Shown here piece by piece: positions 1 through 5,363 of a DNA stretch of 11,986 nucleotides. The notes below the pieces were generated by a model, which did no database searches, was not told the DNA's origin, and was given only the letters and a program-made list of their open reading frames with translations. Source of the stretch: an uncultured Alphaproteobacteria bacterium (GTDB lineage: Bacteria > Pseudomonadota > Alphaproteobacteria > Rhizobiales > Hyphomicrobiaceae). Both the position numbers and the translations under genes were made by a program. How positions within the stretch are numbered: position 1 is the stretch's first letter; every line of letters begins with the position of its first letter. The stretch is from NCBI GenBank assembly GCA_937950105.1, contig CALFEM010000512.1:1-11986 (forward strand), read 5' to 3'.

Positions 1-1
1 A

Positions 2-1063
2 TTCACAGGCGTGACTGCCCGCCCCGTCGCCTCGCTGCTGCGCGGCTTCTCCGCGCCTGTCAACCTGACCATCGACCGCAGCGACCGCGACCTCGAATTC
101 CTGATGGCGCACGACAGCGATCTCTTCAATCGCTGGCAGGCGGCCAACAGCTATGCGACGCGGACGCTCGTGCAGATCGTTGCCGCCCTGAAGGAGGGAC
201 GACGATCCTCGCGCGGTGCCGCCTATGCGCGCGCGCTCGGAGCCTCGATCCGCGACGACAAGCTCGAGTCTGCCTACCGCGCCGAGTTGCTCAAGCTGCC
301 GACACAATCGGACATCGCCCGCGAGATCGGCCGCGACGTCGACACCGATCATATCCACCGCGCGCATCGCCAGCTGTCGCGTCTGGTCGCCACGACGCTC
401 GCCGCCGAGCTGGCGCAACTCTACAAGTCGATGTCCAACAAGGGCGCGTTTTCCCCCGATGCGAAGAGCGCGGGCCGGAGGGCGCTGCGCAATGCGGTGC
501 TGACACTGCTGGTGCAGCGGGGCGAGCCGAAGGACATCGCGCTCGCGGTCAAGCATTTCGAATCCGCCACCAACATGACCGACGAAGCGCACGCGCTGTT
601 CCTGCTCGCTGCTGCAGGCGGACGCGTCCGCGACGCGTCCCTCGAGCGCTTCTACGAGCGCTGGCGCCACGATCATCTGGTGATCGACACCTGGTTTGCC
701 GCGCAGGCGATCTCGCCGCAATCCGATACCGTCGACAGGGTGCGCGCGCTGACCACGCATCCGCTGTTCTCGATCACGACCCCCAACAAGGTGCGCGCGC
801 TGGTCGGCAACTTCGCCACCATGAACCCGGTGCAGTTCAATCGCCCCGACGGCACCGGCTATCAGCTGGTCGCCGAGCAGGTTCTGGCCATCGACCGCTT
901 CAATCCGCAGGTCGCCGCGCGGCTGCTCAATTGCTACCGCAGCTGGCGCGCACTCGAGCCGACGCGCCGTCGCGCCGCGCGCAAGGCGCTGGCGCGGGTC
1001 GCCGCCGGCCCGCATCTCTCGCGCGACGTCTACGAGATCGTCTCGCGCATGCTGGACACCTGA
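2..1063 (+). CDS. pepN: Aminopeptidase N (PepN, M1 family), C-terminal part, 5' truncated by window edge
   Basis: Open frame running in from the left edge (first full codon at 2; residues FTG precede an internal GTG at 11) and ending at TGA 1061-1063. The beginning carries the PepN-type beta-domain signature PVASLLRGFSAPVNL, and the rest is the helical C-terminal domain that caps the active site in this family. The end matches the usual PepN finish (SWRALEPTRRRAARKALARV, then YEIVSRMLDT). About 353 of roughly 870-880 residues are visible. The zinc site (HExxH) and GAMEN motif would lie upstream, outside the window. The family are cytosolic zinc aminopeptidases that remove N-terminal residues from peptides in protein turnover. 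No start codon is inside the window; GTG 11 is only an internal valine. The family call is firm, but activity cannot be judged from this fragment. Confidence 0.93.
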   Translation, partial: FTGVTARPVASLLRGFSAPVNLTIDRSDRDLEFLMAHDSDLFNRWQAANSYATRTLVQIVAALKEGRRSSRGAAYARALGASIRDDKLESAYRAELLKLPTQSDIAREIGRDVDTDHIHRAHRQLSRLVATTLAAELAQLYKSMSNKGAFSPDAKSAGRRALRNAVLTLLVQRGEPKDIALAVKHFESATNMTDEAHALFLLAAAGGRVRDASLERFYERWRHDHLVIDTWFAAQAISPQSDTVDRVRALTTHPLFSITTPNKVRALVGNFATMNPVQFNRPDGTGYQLVAEQVLAIDRFNPQVAARLLNCYRSWRALEPTRRRAARKALARVAAGPHLSRDVYEIVSRMLDT

Positions 1064-1105
1064 AACCCAGCGGACGGCGCGGCCCGGGCGAGGGTTGGGC
1101 TACGA

Positions 1106-1134
1106 GTTGCATGCGCTGAAGGCGCACTCGCAAC
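1106..1134 (+). terminator. Possible 3' hairpin of pepN (no T-tract)
   Basis: Imperfect stem-loop 43 nt after the pepN stop. GTTGC (1106-1110) pairs with GCAAC (1130-1134), and TGCGC (1112-1116) pairs with GCGCA (1122-1126) around a 5-nt loop, with an A/CTC internal bulge. No run of T follows, so it is not a classical intrinsic terminator. It may be a 3'-end structure or chance pairing in GC-rich DNA. Confidence 0.3.
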
Positions 1135-1140
1135 AGCGCG

Positions 1141-1220
1141 ATTCTGAACGATATTTTATTGGGTTAACGGATTTAAACTCCCTCGACACCCGAGCCGAAT
1201 TTAGGCGAAATCATGTCTGT
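1141..1220 (+). promoter_or_regulatory. AT-rich presumed promoter region upstream of the HisKA protein
   Basis: The 233-bp gap between pepN and the next gene contains the only distinctly AT-rich patch in the window (about 1141-1180, including ATATTTTATT and two TTAA boxes at 1164-1167 and 1173-1176). I could not align a convincing -35/-10 pair. The call rests on composition and on its position ahead of a plus-strand gene. Nothing else is recognisable in the gap apart from the hairpin near 1106. Confidence 0.3.
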
Positions 1221-1296
1221 GATTAGCTGCGGGGGCACGCGAGCGAATCGCATCAGGGCACAACACGACAATCAGTGAATGTTCGGAGAATTCGGG

Positions 1297-2391
1297 ATGG
1301 CGCGGACAACGTCTGCCGGCCCACGGGGAGGGATTGCGCTCGCGGCTTCGGCCGCGTCCCGCTATCTGAATGCGGCGCGTGCGAACGCCTTGCTGAGCCT
1401 CTCGGGTGCACGCGGCAGAGCCATCCTCGGCGCCGGACTTCTGCAACTCGCCGTGCTCGCCATCGCGCTTCCCGCGATCGAACAGGCCCATGATGTGATC
1501 GCGCTTCTCATACTCGTCGCGCTCGCGCTGCTGACCGTGATGATCGTTCCATCGGCCGCGCACGATGAACACAACGCCCAGGAGTTCAGCGCCTCCATGC
1601 CGGATGCGGCGGCGCATGCGGCACTCGTCGCGCAAGAGCCTCCTGCTCCATGCTGCGAGCCTCAGCCGATCCTTGCACCGAAGCGACCGACCGCGAGTGC
1701 GCTCTCGCCGCACGCCAGGGCCGATCTGATGGCCCGCGTCAGCCACGAGTTGCGCACCCCGCTCAACGCGGTCGTCGGCTTCTCCGATCTGATGGGACAC
1801 GAGCTGTTCGGGCCGCTCGGTCACCCGCGCTACGAGGAATACGTCCGCCACATCCGCGACAGCGGCCAGAAGTTGCTCAAATCGACGGAAGATACACTCG
1901 CCATCACGTCGCTCCTGACGGCGCACGGCGAAGCCCGCTGCGAGGAAGTCGCGCTCGGATCGATCGCCCGCGACGCCCGCAGGATCGCCACCGTCGACGG
2001 GCCCCACCGCGCAATCAGCGTCGCCTACGACATCGACAACGATTTGGCGGTCATGGCGCACCGCCGCGCACTCCGACAGATCCTGGTCAACCTGCTGTCG
2101 GAGGGCATGTCACGGGCGAGCGAGGCAAGCGAGATCACGGTCACCGCGCGCTGTTGTGGTGACAAGGTTGCCGTCAACATCACGACCACGGCGGCAGCTC
2201 CCGCCTTGCGCGACGGACACGCCTCGCTGCCGATCTGCCTCGCGCGCACCATGATCGAGCTTTCGGGCGGCGAGCTGACCGAGTGCGACAGCGACGGCAT
2301 CTGGCGCGCGACCACATTGCTCGATCGCGTGGTGCAGCCAGACTTCTTCCTGGCGCCGCGCGTCACATCAGCAAGCGCCGCCCTGGCCTGA
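1297..2391 (+). CDS. Membrane HisKA sensor protein with degenerate ATPase domain (putative pseudo-histidine kinase)
   Basis: 364 aa from ATG 1297, which has GGAGAA at 1285-1290 with 6-nt spacing. An in-frame ATG at 1279 lacks a ribosome site and would add six residues. Two close hydrophobic segments (about residues 43-61 and 67-85) form a hairpin anchor with almost no periplasmic loop, so no obvious extracytoplasmic sensor. A linker then leads to a well-kept HisKA dimerisation box: VSHELRTPLNAVVGFSDLM, with phospho-acceptor His150. The CA region is degraded. The N-box reads ILVNLLSEGMSRAS, with Glu269 where the Mg-binding Asn should be. The G1 DxGxG is absent (ITTTAAAPAL), and the ATP lid and G2 box are shrunken, although the later ELSGGEL helix motif survives. 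It probably cannot bind ATP normally. It may accept or pass phosphate like ChpT/Spo0B-type phosphotransferases, or act as a scaffold. No response regulator is adjacent. Confidence 0.85.
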   Translation: MARTTSAGPRGGIALAASAASRYLNAARANALLSLSGARGRAILGAGLLQLAVLAIALPAIEQAHDVIALLILVALALLTVMIVPSAAHDEHNAQEFSASMPDAAAHAALVAQEPPAPCCEPQPILAPKRPTASALSPHARADLMARVSHELRTPLNAVVGFSDLMGHELFGPLGHPRYEEYVRHIRDSGQKLLKSTEDTLAITSLLTAHGEARCEEVALGSIARDARRIATVDGPHRAISVAYDIDNDLAVMAHRRALRQILVNLLSEGMSRASEASEITVTARCCGDKVAVNITTTAAAPALRDGHASLPICLARTMIELSGGELTECDSDGIWRATTLLDRVVQPDFFLAPRVTSASAALA

Positions 2392-2427
2392 TCCGGAAGC
2401 TTGAGCAGGAAGCCGTTGGCCGATCAG
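2388..2427. terminator. Inverted repeat between convergent genes, possible bidirectional 3' structure
   Basis: CTGATC(C)GG at 2388-2396 pairs with CCGATCAG at 2420-2427 (8 bp with one bulged C), leaving a 23-nt loop. The stop codon of the plus-strand HisKA gene (2389-2391) and that of the minus-strand heavy-metal-sensor gene (2424-2426) each sit in one arm. The location suits a shared terminator. The loop is long and there is no T-tract on either strand, so this is tentative. Confidence 0.25.
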
Positions 2428-2921
2428 AAATCGCCGCTCCGCTCTTTCCAGCGGCGGTTGCGATGCTTGACGAACGCGCGGCGTTCCTCGGGCGTCATGC
2501 GCGAGAGCGCCGCGATGAAGCTCCTGGTCATCAACTGGCGCAATTCCACGCGGGCCGCCATGACCGCGCCGATGGCGCTTTCGACAGCCGCCGTGTCGAA
2601 CGTATCTTTCGCGATCAGATCGCGAGCGGCCTGTCTCAGCTTTGCAATCTCGTCGCGTCGGCGGTCGGCCTCGGCTTTGTCGGCGTCGAGCAACGACTTC
2701 AGCTCCTTGCGCCGGTCGTCCGGCAGGGCATGGAAGAAGGCACGCGGGCTGTCGCCATCACGCCAGTCGGGCGGCCCATGGCGCAACATGCGGCCAGCGA
2801 ACGCGCCGATCACAAGCAGGTTGAAGGCCAGCGACACCATGAGCAGCACGCGCGGCCAGTTGCGCCGCGGCGCTCCCGCCGGCTCGCCAGGATTGGTTTC
2901 TCCGGCATTGGCGGTGCTCAT
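2424..2921 (-). CDS. Small membrane-anchored periplasmic heavy-metal-sensor-like protein (CpxP/CnrX/ZraP-type)
   Basis: 165 aa. A short cytoplasmic Pro/Gly-rich N-terminus leads to one TM helix (about residues 24-43, VLLMVSLAFNLLVIGAFAG), then an all-helical, highly charged periplasmic domain. This has the two-hairpin look of the Metal_resist/CpxP fold: an early LPDDRRKELKSLL helix and a late TPEERRAF (143-150), a degenerate form of the LTxxQ-type repeat. There is no cysteine and only three His (48, 64, 153), so metal sensing is a family label rather than something seen. The start is firm: ATG 2921 overlaps the upstream stop as ATGA and has GGAGGAG at 2927-2933 with 5-nt spacing, so it is translationally coupled to the putative anti-sigma gene. 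It is the last gene of the sigma cluster. By analogy with CnrX it may be the periplasmic input that releases the sigma factor; this is inference. Confidence 0.82.
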   Translation of the reverse strand: MSTANAGETNPGEPAGAPRRNWPRVLLMVSLAFNLLVIGAFAGRMLRHGPPDWRDGDSPRAFFHALPDDRRKELKSLLDADKAEADRRRDEIAKLRQAARDLIAKDTFDTAAVESAIGAVMAARVELRQLMTRSFIAALSRMTPEERRAFVKHRNRRWKERSGDF

Positions 2922-3487
2922 AGGAACTCCTCCGTGGACATCTCACCGTCGTCGTCGCCGAACACCAGTTGCTGCAGGTCTGACGCGGCGCTGCCATCAG
3001 ACGCACTCGCTACCGGCGAACGGCTCGAACCGAGGTCCGGCAGCAGCGCGCTGCCGAGCGTGCTCCATCCCAGTACGAGACCACCGACGAGCGATGCCGC
3101 CAGCAAGGCAGCGACCGGCGAGGGGCGCGGTCGGCCGAACGGCGGCCGCGCCACACGCGACGACGCAGCTCCACCAGCCCGGCTGCGATCGCCCAACGAT
3201 ATGACCTCGCCGCCGCTGCGGAGCGGTGCGGCATCGCGGCCGCCGATCTCCGTCATGAGCCGGGCGACGAGGGCCTCCTGACGCTGTTCCGAGACGGCCG
3301 GAGCCATATCGAGCAGGCGGTCCAGCGCCCGCGCATCAGCCATCATGCGGCGCGCCTCGGTGCTCTCCGCAATAAGGGGGGCGAGACGCAGCCGCTCCGC
3401 CGCCGGCCAGCGGTCACGGTCCGCGCCATATGTTGCGAGCACACGCTCCAGCGTGTCGAGATCGGCCTTGTCCATAGCTCTGCTCAT
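2918..3487 (-). CDS. Single-TM protein in anti-sigma position (putative anti-sigma factor/regulator)
   Basis: 189 aa from ATG 3487 (weak GGGTG upstream; ATG 3475 would give 185 aa starting MDKADLDTLERVL). Residues 1-85 are a soluble, probably helical, charged domain. A Gly/Arg/Pro-rich linker (about 86-123) follows, then one TM segment (about 124-142, PVAALLAASLVGGLVLGW), then a short acidic tail ending FGDDDGEMSTEEFL. A cytoplasmic N-domain, one TM and a periplasmic tail are the usual anti-sigma topology. The gene starts 15 nt after the ECF sigma stop and overlaps the metal-sensor-like gene by 4 nt. No zinc-binding HxxxCxxC (ZAS) motif is present, and I do not recognise a named domain. The function is inferred from topology and position; 'hypothetical membrane protein' would be the cautious name. 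Confidence 0.72.
   Translation of the reverse strand: MSRAMDKADLDTLERVLATYGADRDRWPAAERLRLAPLIAESTEARRMMADARALDRLLDMAPAVSEQRQEALVARLMTEIGGRDAAPLRSGGEVISLGDRSRAGGAASSRVARPPFGRPRPSPVAALLAASLVGGLVLGWSTLGSALLPDLGSSRSPVASASDGSAASDLQQLVFGDDDGEMSTEEFL
2927..2933 (-). promoter_or_regulatory. Strong ribosome binding site for the heavy-metal-sensor-like gene
   Basis: GGAGGAG on the minus strand, 5 nt before ATG 2921. It lies inside the last codons of the upstream reading frame and fixes this start. It is the strongest ribosome site in the cluster, so the last protein may be made in excess of its upstream partner. Confidence 0.7.
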
Positions 3488-3502
3488 CGCATCACCCGTA
3501 CA

Positions 3503-4138
3503 TCAAACGTCGTCATCGGCCGCCACCAGTTCGCGCCACTCGCCAGCGAGGCTCGTCCGCAGCGCGCGACGCGCACGAGCGAGCAAGGACTCCACCGCTT
3601 CGTCGGAGATTCCCATGGCGGCGGCAACCTCCACCTGGCTCAACCCCTCGAAATGGAACAGGGTCAGCGCAAGTCGCTGACGTTCCGGCAAAGCCTTCAG
3701 CGCTGCATCGACCCGGCTCGCCACTTCGCCGCGTTCCAGTTCTCGCAATTGTCCGGGCGGTTCCGGCACCTCGGGCACCTCGTCGGTCACTTCGGTCGAG
3801 CGCCCGGAGCGGATGCGGTCGATGCAGAGATTGGAAACGACACGACGCAACCACGGCCTGACGCCACCGGCTCCGACCACCAGACCTTCGCCCTGACGCC
3901 ACAGCCTCAGCATGGCCTCCTGCGCCACGTCCTCGGCCTCCGCGTCATCGCGCAGCATCCGCCGCGCAACGCCGAGCATGCCGCCGAGATGGCGCGAGAC
4001 GAGCGTGGCGAATGCCGTCCGGTCACCTTCAGACATGCGGGCGACCAGTACGGCGTCGCTCGGCGCGGACGGCTCTGCCAACCGCCCTGCCTCCACCCCC
4101 GGCTCGTTACCCCGCGCTGCCACGCGCATCCTCGCCAT
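3503..4138 (-). CDS. ECF-type RNA polymerase sigma factor
   Basis: 211 aa from ATG 4138. The frame stays open upstream to a TTG at 4183 (226 aa) and includes GTG 4177 and ATG 4129; none has a clear ribosome site, so the start is uncertain. The conserved part begins near residue 28 (SDAVLVARMSEGDRTAFATL). Region 2 includes the typical DAEAEDVAQEAMLRLWR (about 65-81) and RPWLRRVVSNLCIDRIR, which contact core polymerase and the -10 element. After an acidic Pro-rich linker, region 4 reads ALPERQRLALTLFHFEGLSQ, then a helix-turn-helix VEVAAAMGISDEAVESLLAR for -35 recognition. There is no sigma-1 or sigma-3 region and no long C-terminal extension. It lies between the EF-hand gene (gap 26-71 nt depending on start) and the putative anti-sigma gene, suggesting one autoregulated operon. 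The ECF subgroup cannot be fixed by eye. Confidence 0.93.
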   Translation of the reverse strand: MARMRVAARGNEPGVEAGRLAEPSAPSDAVLVARMSEGDRTAFATLVSRHLGGMLGVARRMLRDDAEAEDVAQEAMLRLWRQGEGLVVGAGGVRPWLRRVVSNLCIDRIRSGRSTEVTDEVPEVPEPPGQLRELERGEVASRVDAALKALPERQRLALTLFHFEGLSQVEVAAAMGISDEAVESLLARARRALRTSLAGEWRELVAADDDV

Positions 4139-4209
4139 TGCTACGGCCCCGGCCAGCTTGGAGGTCCCCGGGCTCACCGGCAAGCGGTCGAGCCCGGAGA
4201 CCTGACACG

Positions 4210-5238
4210 TCAGCGCTTCTCGCCGCTACCGGCATCGCCACCGGTGCGCTTCTGCCAGCGCTCGGCCATGCGCGGTGGCAGGTCGGCGCCGGTGATCTTG
4301 CCGTCCCCGTCGAGGTCGAGATCGACGAAGCGCTGCTTCGGACGGGCGTTGAACTCGTCCTTGGAGACCTTTCCGTCGCGATCCTTGTCGAGCACGTGCA
4401 TGCGCTGCTTTTTGGCATAGGCAATCGCCTCGCCGCTGCGGGCGTCGAGATCGGCCTTGTCGATCACGCCGTCGCCGTTGGCATCCATGCGTTCGAACAT
4501 GCGGCCCTGACGCTCGCCGCGCCAGCCGTGACGCCAGCCGCGTCCGCGCTCGTCACCCCCACCGCGAGCCTCCGGCCCATCGGCCCTGGGAGCCTCGATC
4601 TTCGGAGCTTCGACCTTGGCAGCAGCATCGGGAGCCGCCGCCGGTGTGCCAGAAGCGGCCGGCTGCCCGGCCGTCGCCTCGCCTGTCGCGGCTACGGCGG
4701 CAACGTCGTCGCCATCGTCATCCATCAGATCAGCGCGATCGTCGTCTGCGTCGCCACGCGAACCACGCCCCCAGCCCTTGCCAGGCCCATGGCCGCGCTC
4801 GCCGTCATGCCAGCCATGGCCGCGACCGCCACGGCCCCAGCCGTGCTTGCCGCGCATCTCGGCCGCTTCCTCCCTGGTGACCTTGCCGTCGCCGTTCGCA
4901 TCGAGCCGCGCCAGCATCATACGCGTGCGATGATCGGCACGCTCTTGGAGCGTGGCGGTGATCTCGTCCGCGTCGAGGCTGCCGTCGGCGTTCTTGTCGA
5001 GCTTGGCGAAGCGATCGTCGCGCTTACTGAGGAACTCCTGCAGCGTCACCGCGCCATCCTTGTCGGCATCCGCCTTGACCAGACGCTTGAGAGCATGGCG
5101 ACCGCCGCCGCCGAAATCGTCTCCGAATTCACCGCCGCCGTGGCGGAAGTGGTGGCGACCGCCCGCGGCCATGGCGATCGCGGAAACCGCGCCGACGGCC
5201 GCCACGAGGGCAATGGTGATTTTGAGGGGTTTGCGCAT
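4210..5238 (-). CDS. Exported protein with six EF-hand calcium-binding loops
   Basis: 342 aa from ATG 5238, chosen because it begins a clear signal peptide (MRKPLKITIALVAAVGAVSA, cleavage about 22-27) and has AGGAG at 5249-5253. A longer frame from 5331 adds 31 non-signal residues and is unlikely. Six DxDxDG loops fall in two sets of three: D57-E68, D81-E92, D113-E124, and D252-D263, D284-E295, D308-D319. Loops 4 and 6 have Asp rather than Glu at position 12, which in EF-hands favours Mg or weakens Ca binding. Between the sets lies a low-complexity region: Gly/His/Trp/Arg-rich (about 130-162), acidic (163-178), Ala/Pro-rich (180-225), then Gly/Arg/Trp again (225-245). It is probably a periplasmic Ca2+-binding protein, and the His-rich stretch could also bind transition metals. 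It is the first gene of the cluster with the ECF sigma factor. No enzymatic domain is seen. Confidence 0.9.
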   Translation of the reverse strand: MRKPLKITIALVAAVGAVSAIAMAAGGRHHFRHGGGEFGDDFGGGGRHALKRLVKADADKDGAVTLQEFLSKRDDRFAKLDKNADGSLDADEITATLQERADHRTRMMLARLDANGDGKVTREEAAEMRGKHGWGRGGRGHGWHDGERGHGPGKGWGRGSRGDADDDRADLMDDDGDDVAAVAATGEATAGQPAASGTPAAAPDAAAKVEAPKIEAPRADGPEARGGGDERGRGWRHGWRGERQGRMFERMDANGDGVIDKADLDARSGEAIAYAKKQRMHVLDKDRDGKVSKDEFNARPKQRFVDLDLDGDGKITGADLPPRMAERWQKRTGGDAGSGEKR

Positions 5239-5248
5239 CGTATTGAAA

Positions 5249-5253
5249 CTCCT
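5249..5253 (-). promoter_or_regulatory. Ribosome binding site deciding the EF-hand start
   Basis: AGGAG on the minus strand, 10 nt before ATG 5238. Together with the signal peptide that begins at this ATG, it supports the 342-aa form over the 373-aa upstream extension. Confidence 0.6.
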
Positions 5254-5330
5254 GCATTTCGCTGAGCGACCGGGAGAAATCCCCGTCTTCATGGGCAGAA
5301 ACGCAGCGGAGGCTCGCGATCCGTCGCGCA

Positions 5331-5355
5331 AGTCTGAGAATTCCGCACGGGTTCC
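5331..5355 (-). promoter_or_regulatory. Possible ECF-sigma-type promoter upstream of the EF-hand/sigma cluster
   Basis: In the 125-bp gap between the glnE stop and the EF-hand start, the minus strand has GGAAC (5355-5351), the usual -35 core of ECF promoters. Sixteen to seventeen nt later comes GACTT (about 5334-5330) as a poor -10. If real, it would fit autoregulation by the downstream ECF factor. The -35 is only five bases and the -10 is not a good match to any ECF consensus I know, so this is weak. Confidence 0.27.
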
Positions 5356-5363
5356 GCTTCACC

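Noticed and set aside
1164..1176. TTAA-N5-TTAA resembling a CtrA binding site upstream of the HisKA protein
   Set aside because: The CtrA consensus needs 7 nt between the TTAA halves; here there are 5. The patch is simply AT-rich, so I did not call a site.
1201..2061. Minus-strand open frame (286 codons) opposite the HisKA gene
   Set aside because: Arg/Gly/Asp-rich translation without motifs. The plus strand carries the HisKA box, so this is a mirror frame.
2283..3281. Long plus-strand open frame (332 codons) opposite the sensor and anti-sigma genes
   Set aside because: Overlaps the end of the HisKA gene in another frame and has no recognisable domain. The minus-strand genes have coupled starts and TM segments.
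4210..5238. Lanmodulin-like lanthanide-binding protein
   Set aside because: Lanmodulin loops carry Pro at position 2 and lie 12-13 residues apart. None of the six loops here has that Pro, and spacing is wider. Ordinary EF-hands fit better.
4012..5265. Long plus-strand open frame (417 codons) opposite the EF-hand and sigma genes
   Set aside because: Translates to low-complexity Ala/Arg/Leu text with no domain. The minus strand has signal peptide, EF-hands and sigma regions, so this is a high-GC shadow.
5315..5328. CGCGA/TCGCG hairpin after glnE as terminator
   Set aside because: Only a 5-bp stem with a 4-nt loop and no T-tract; such pairs are common by chance at this GC content.
5239..5331. 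31-residue N-terminal extension of the EF-hand protein
   Set aside because: It would bury the signal peptide behind a hydrophilic leader, and the AGGAG at 5249-5253 serves the internal ATG at 5238.
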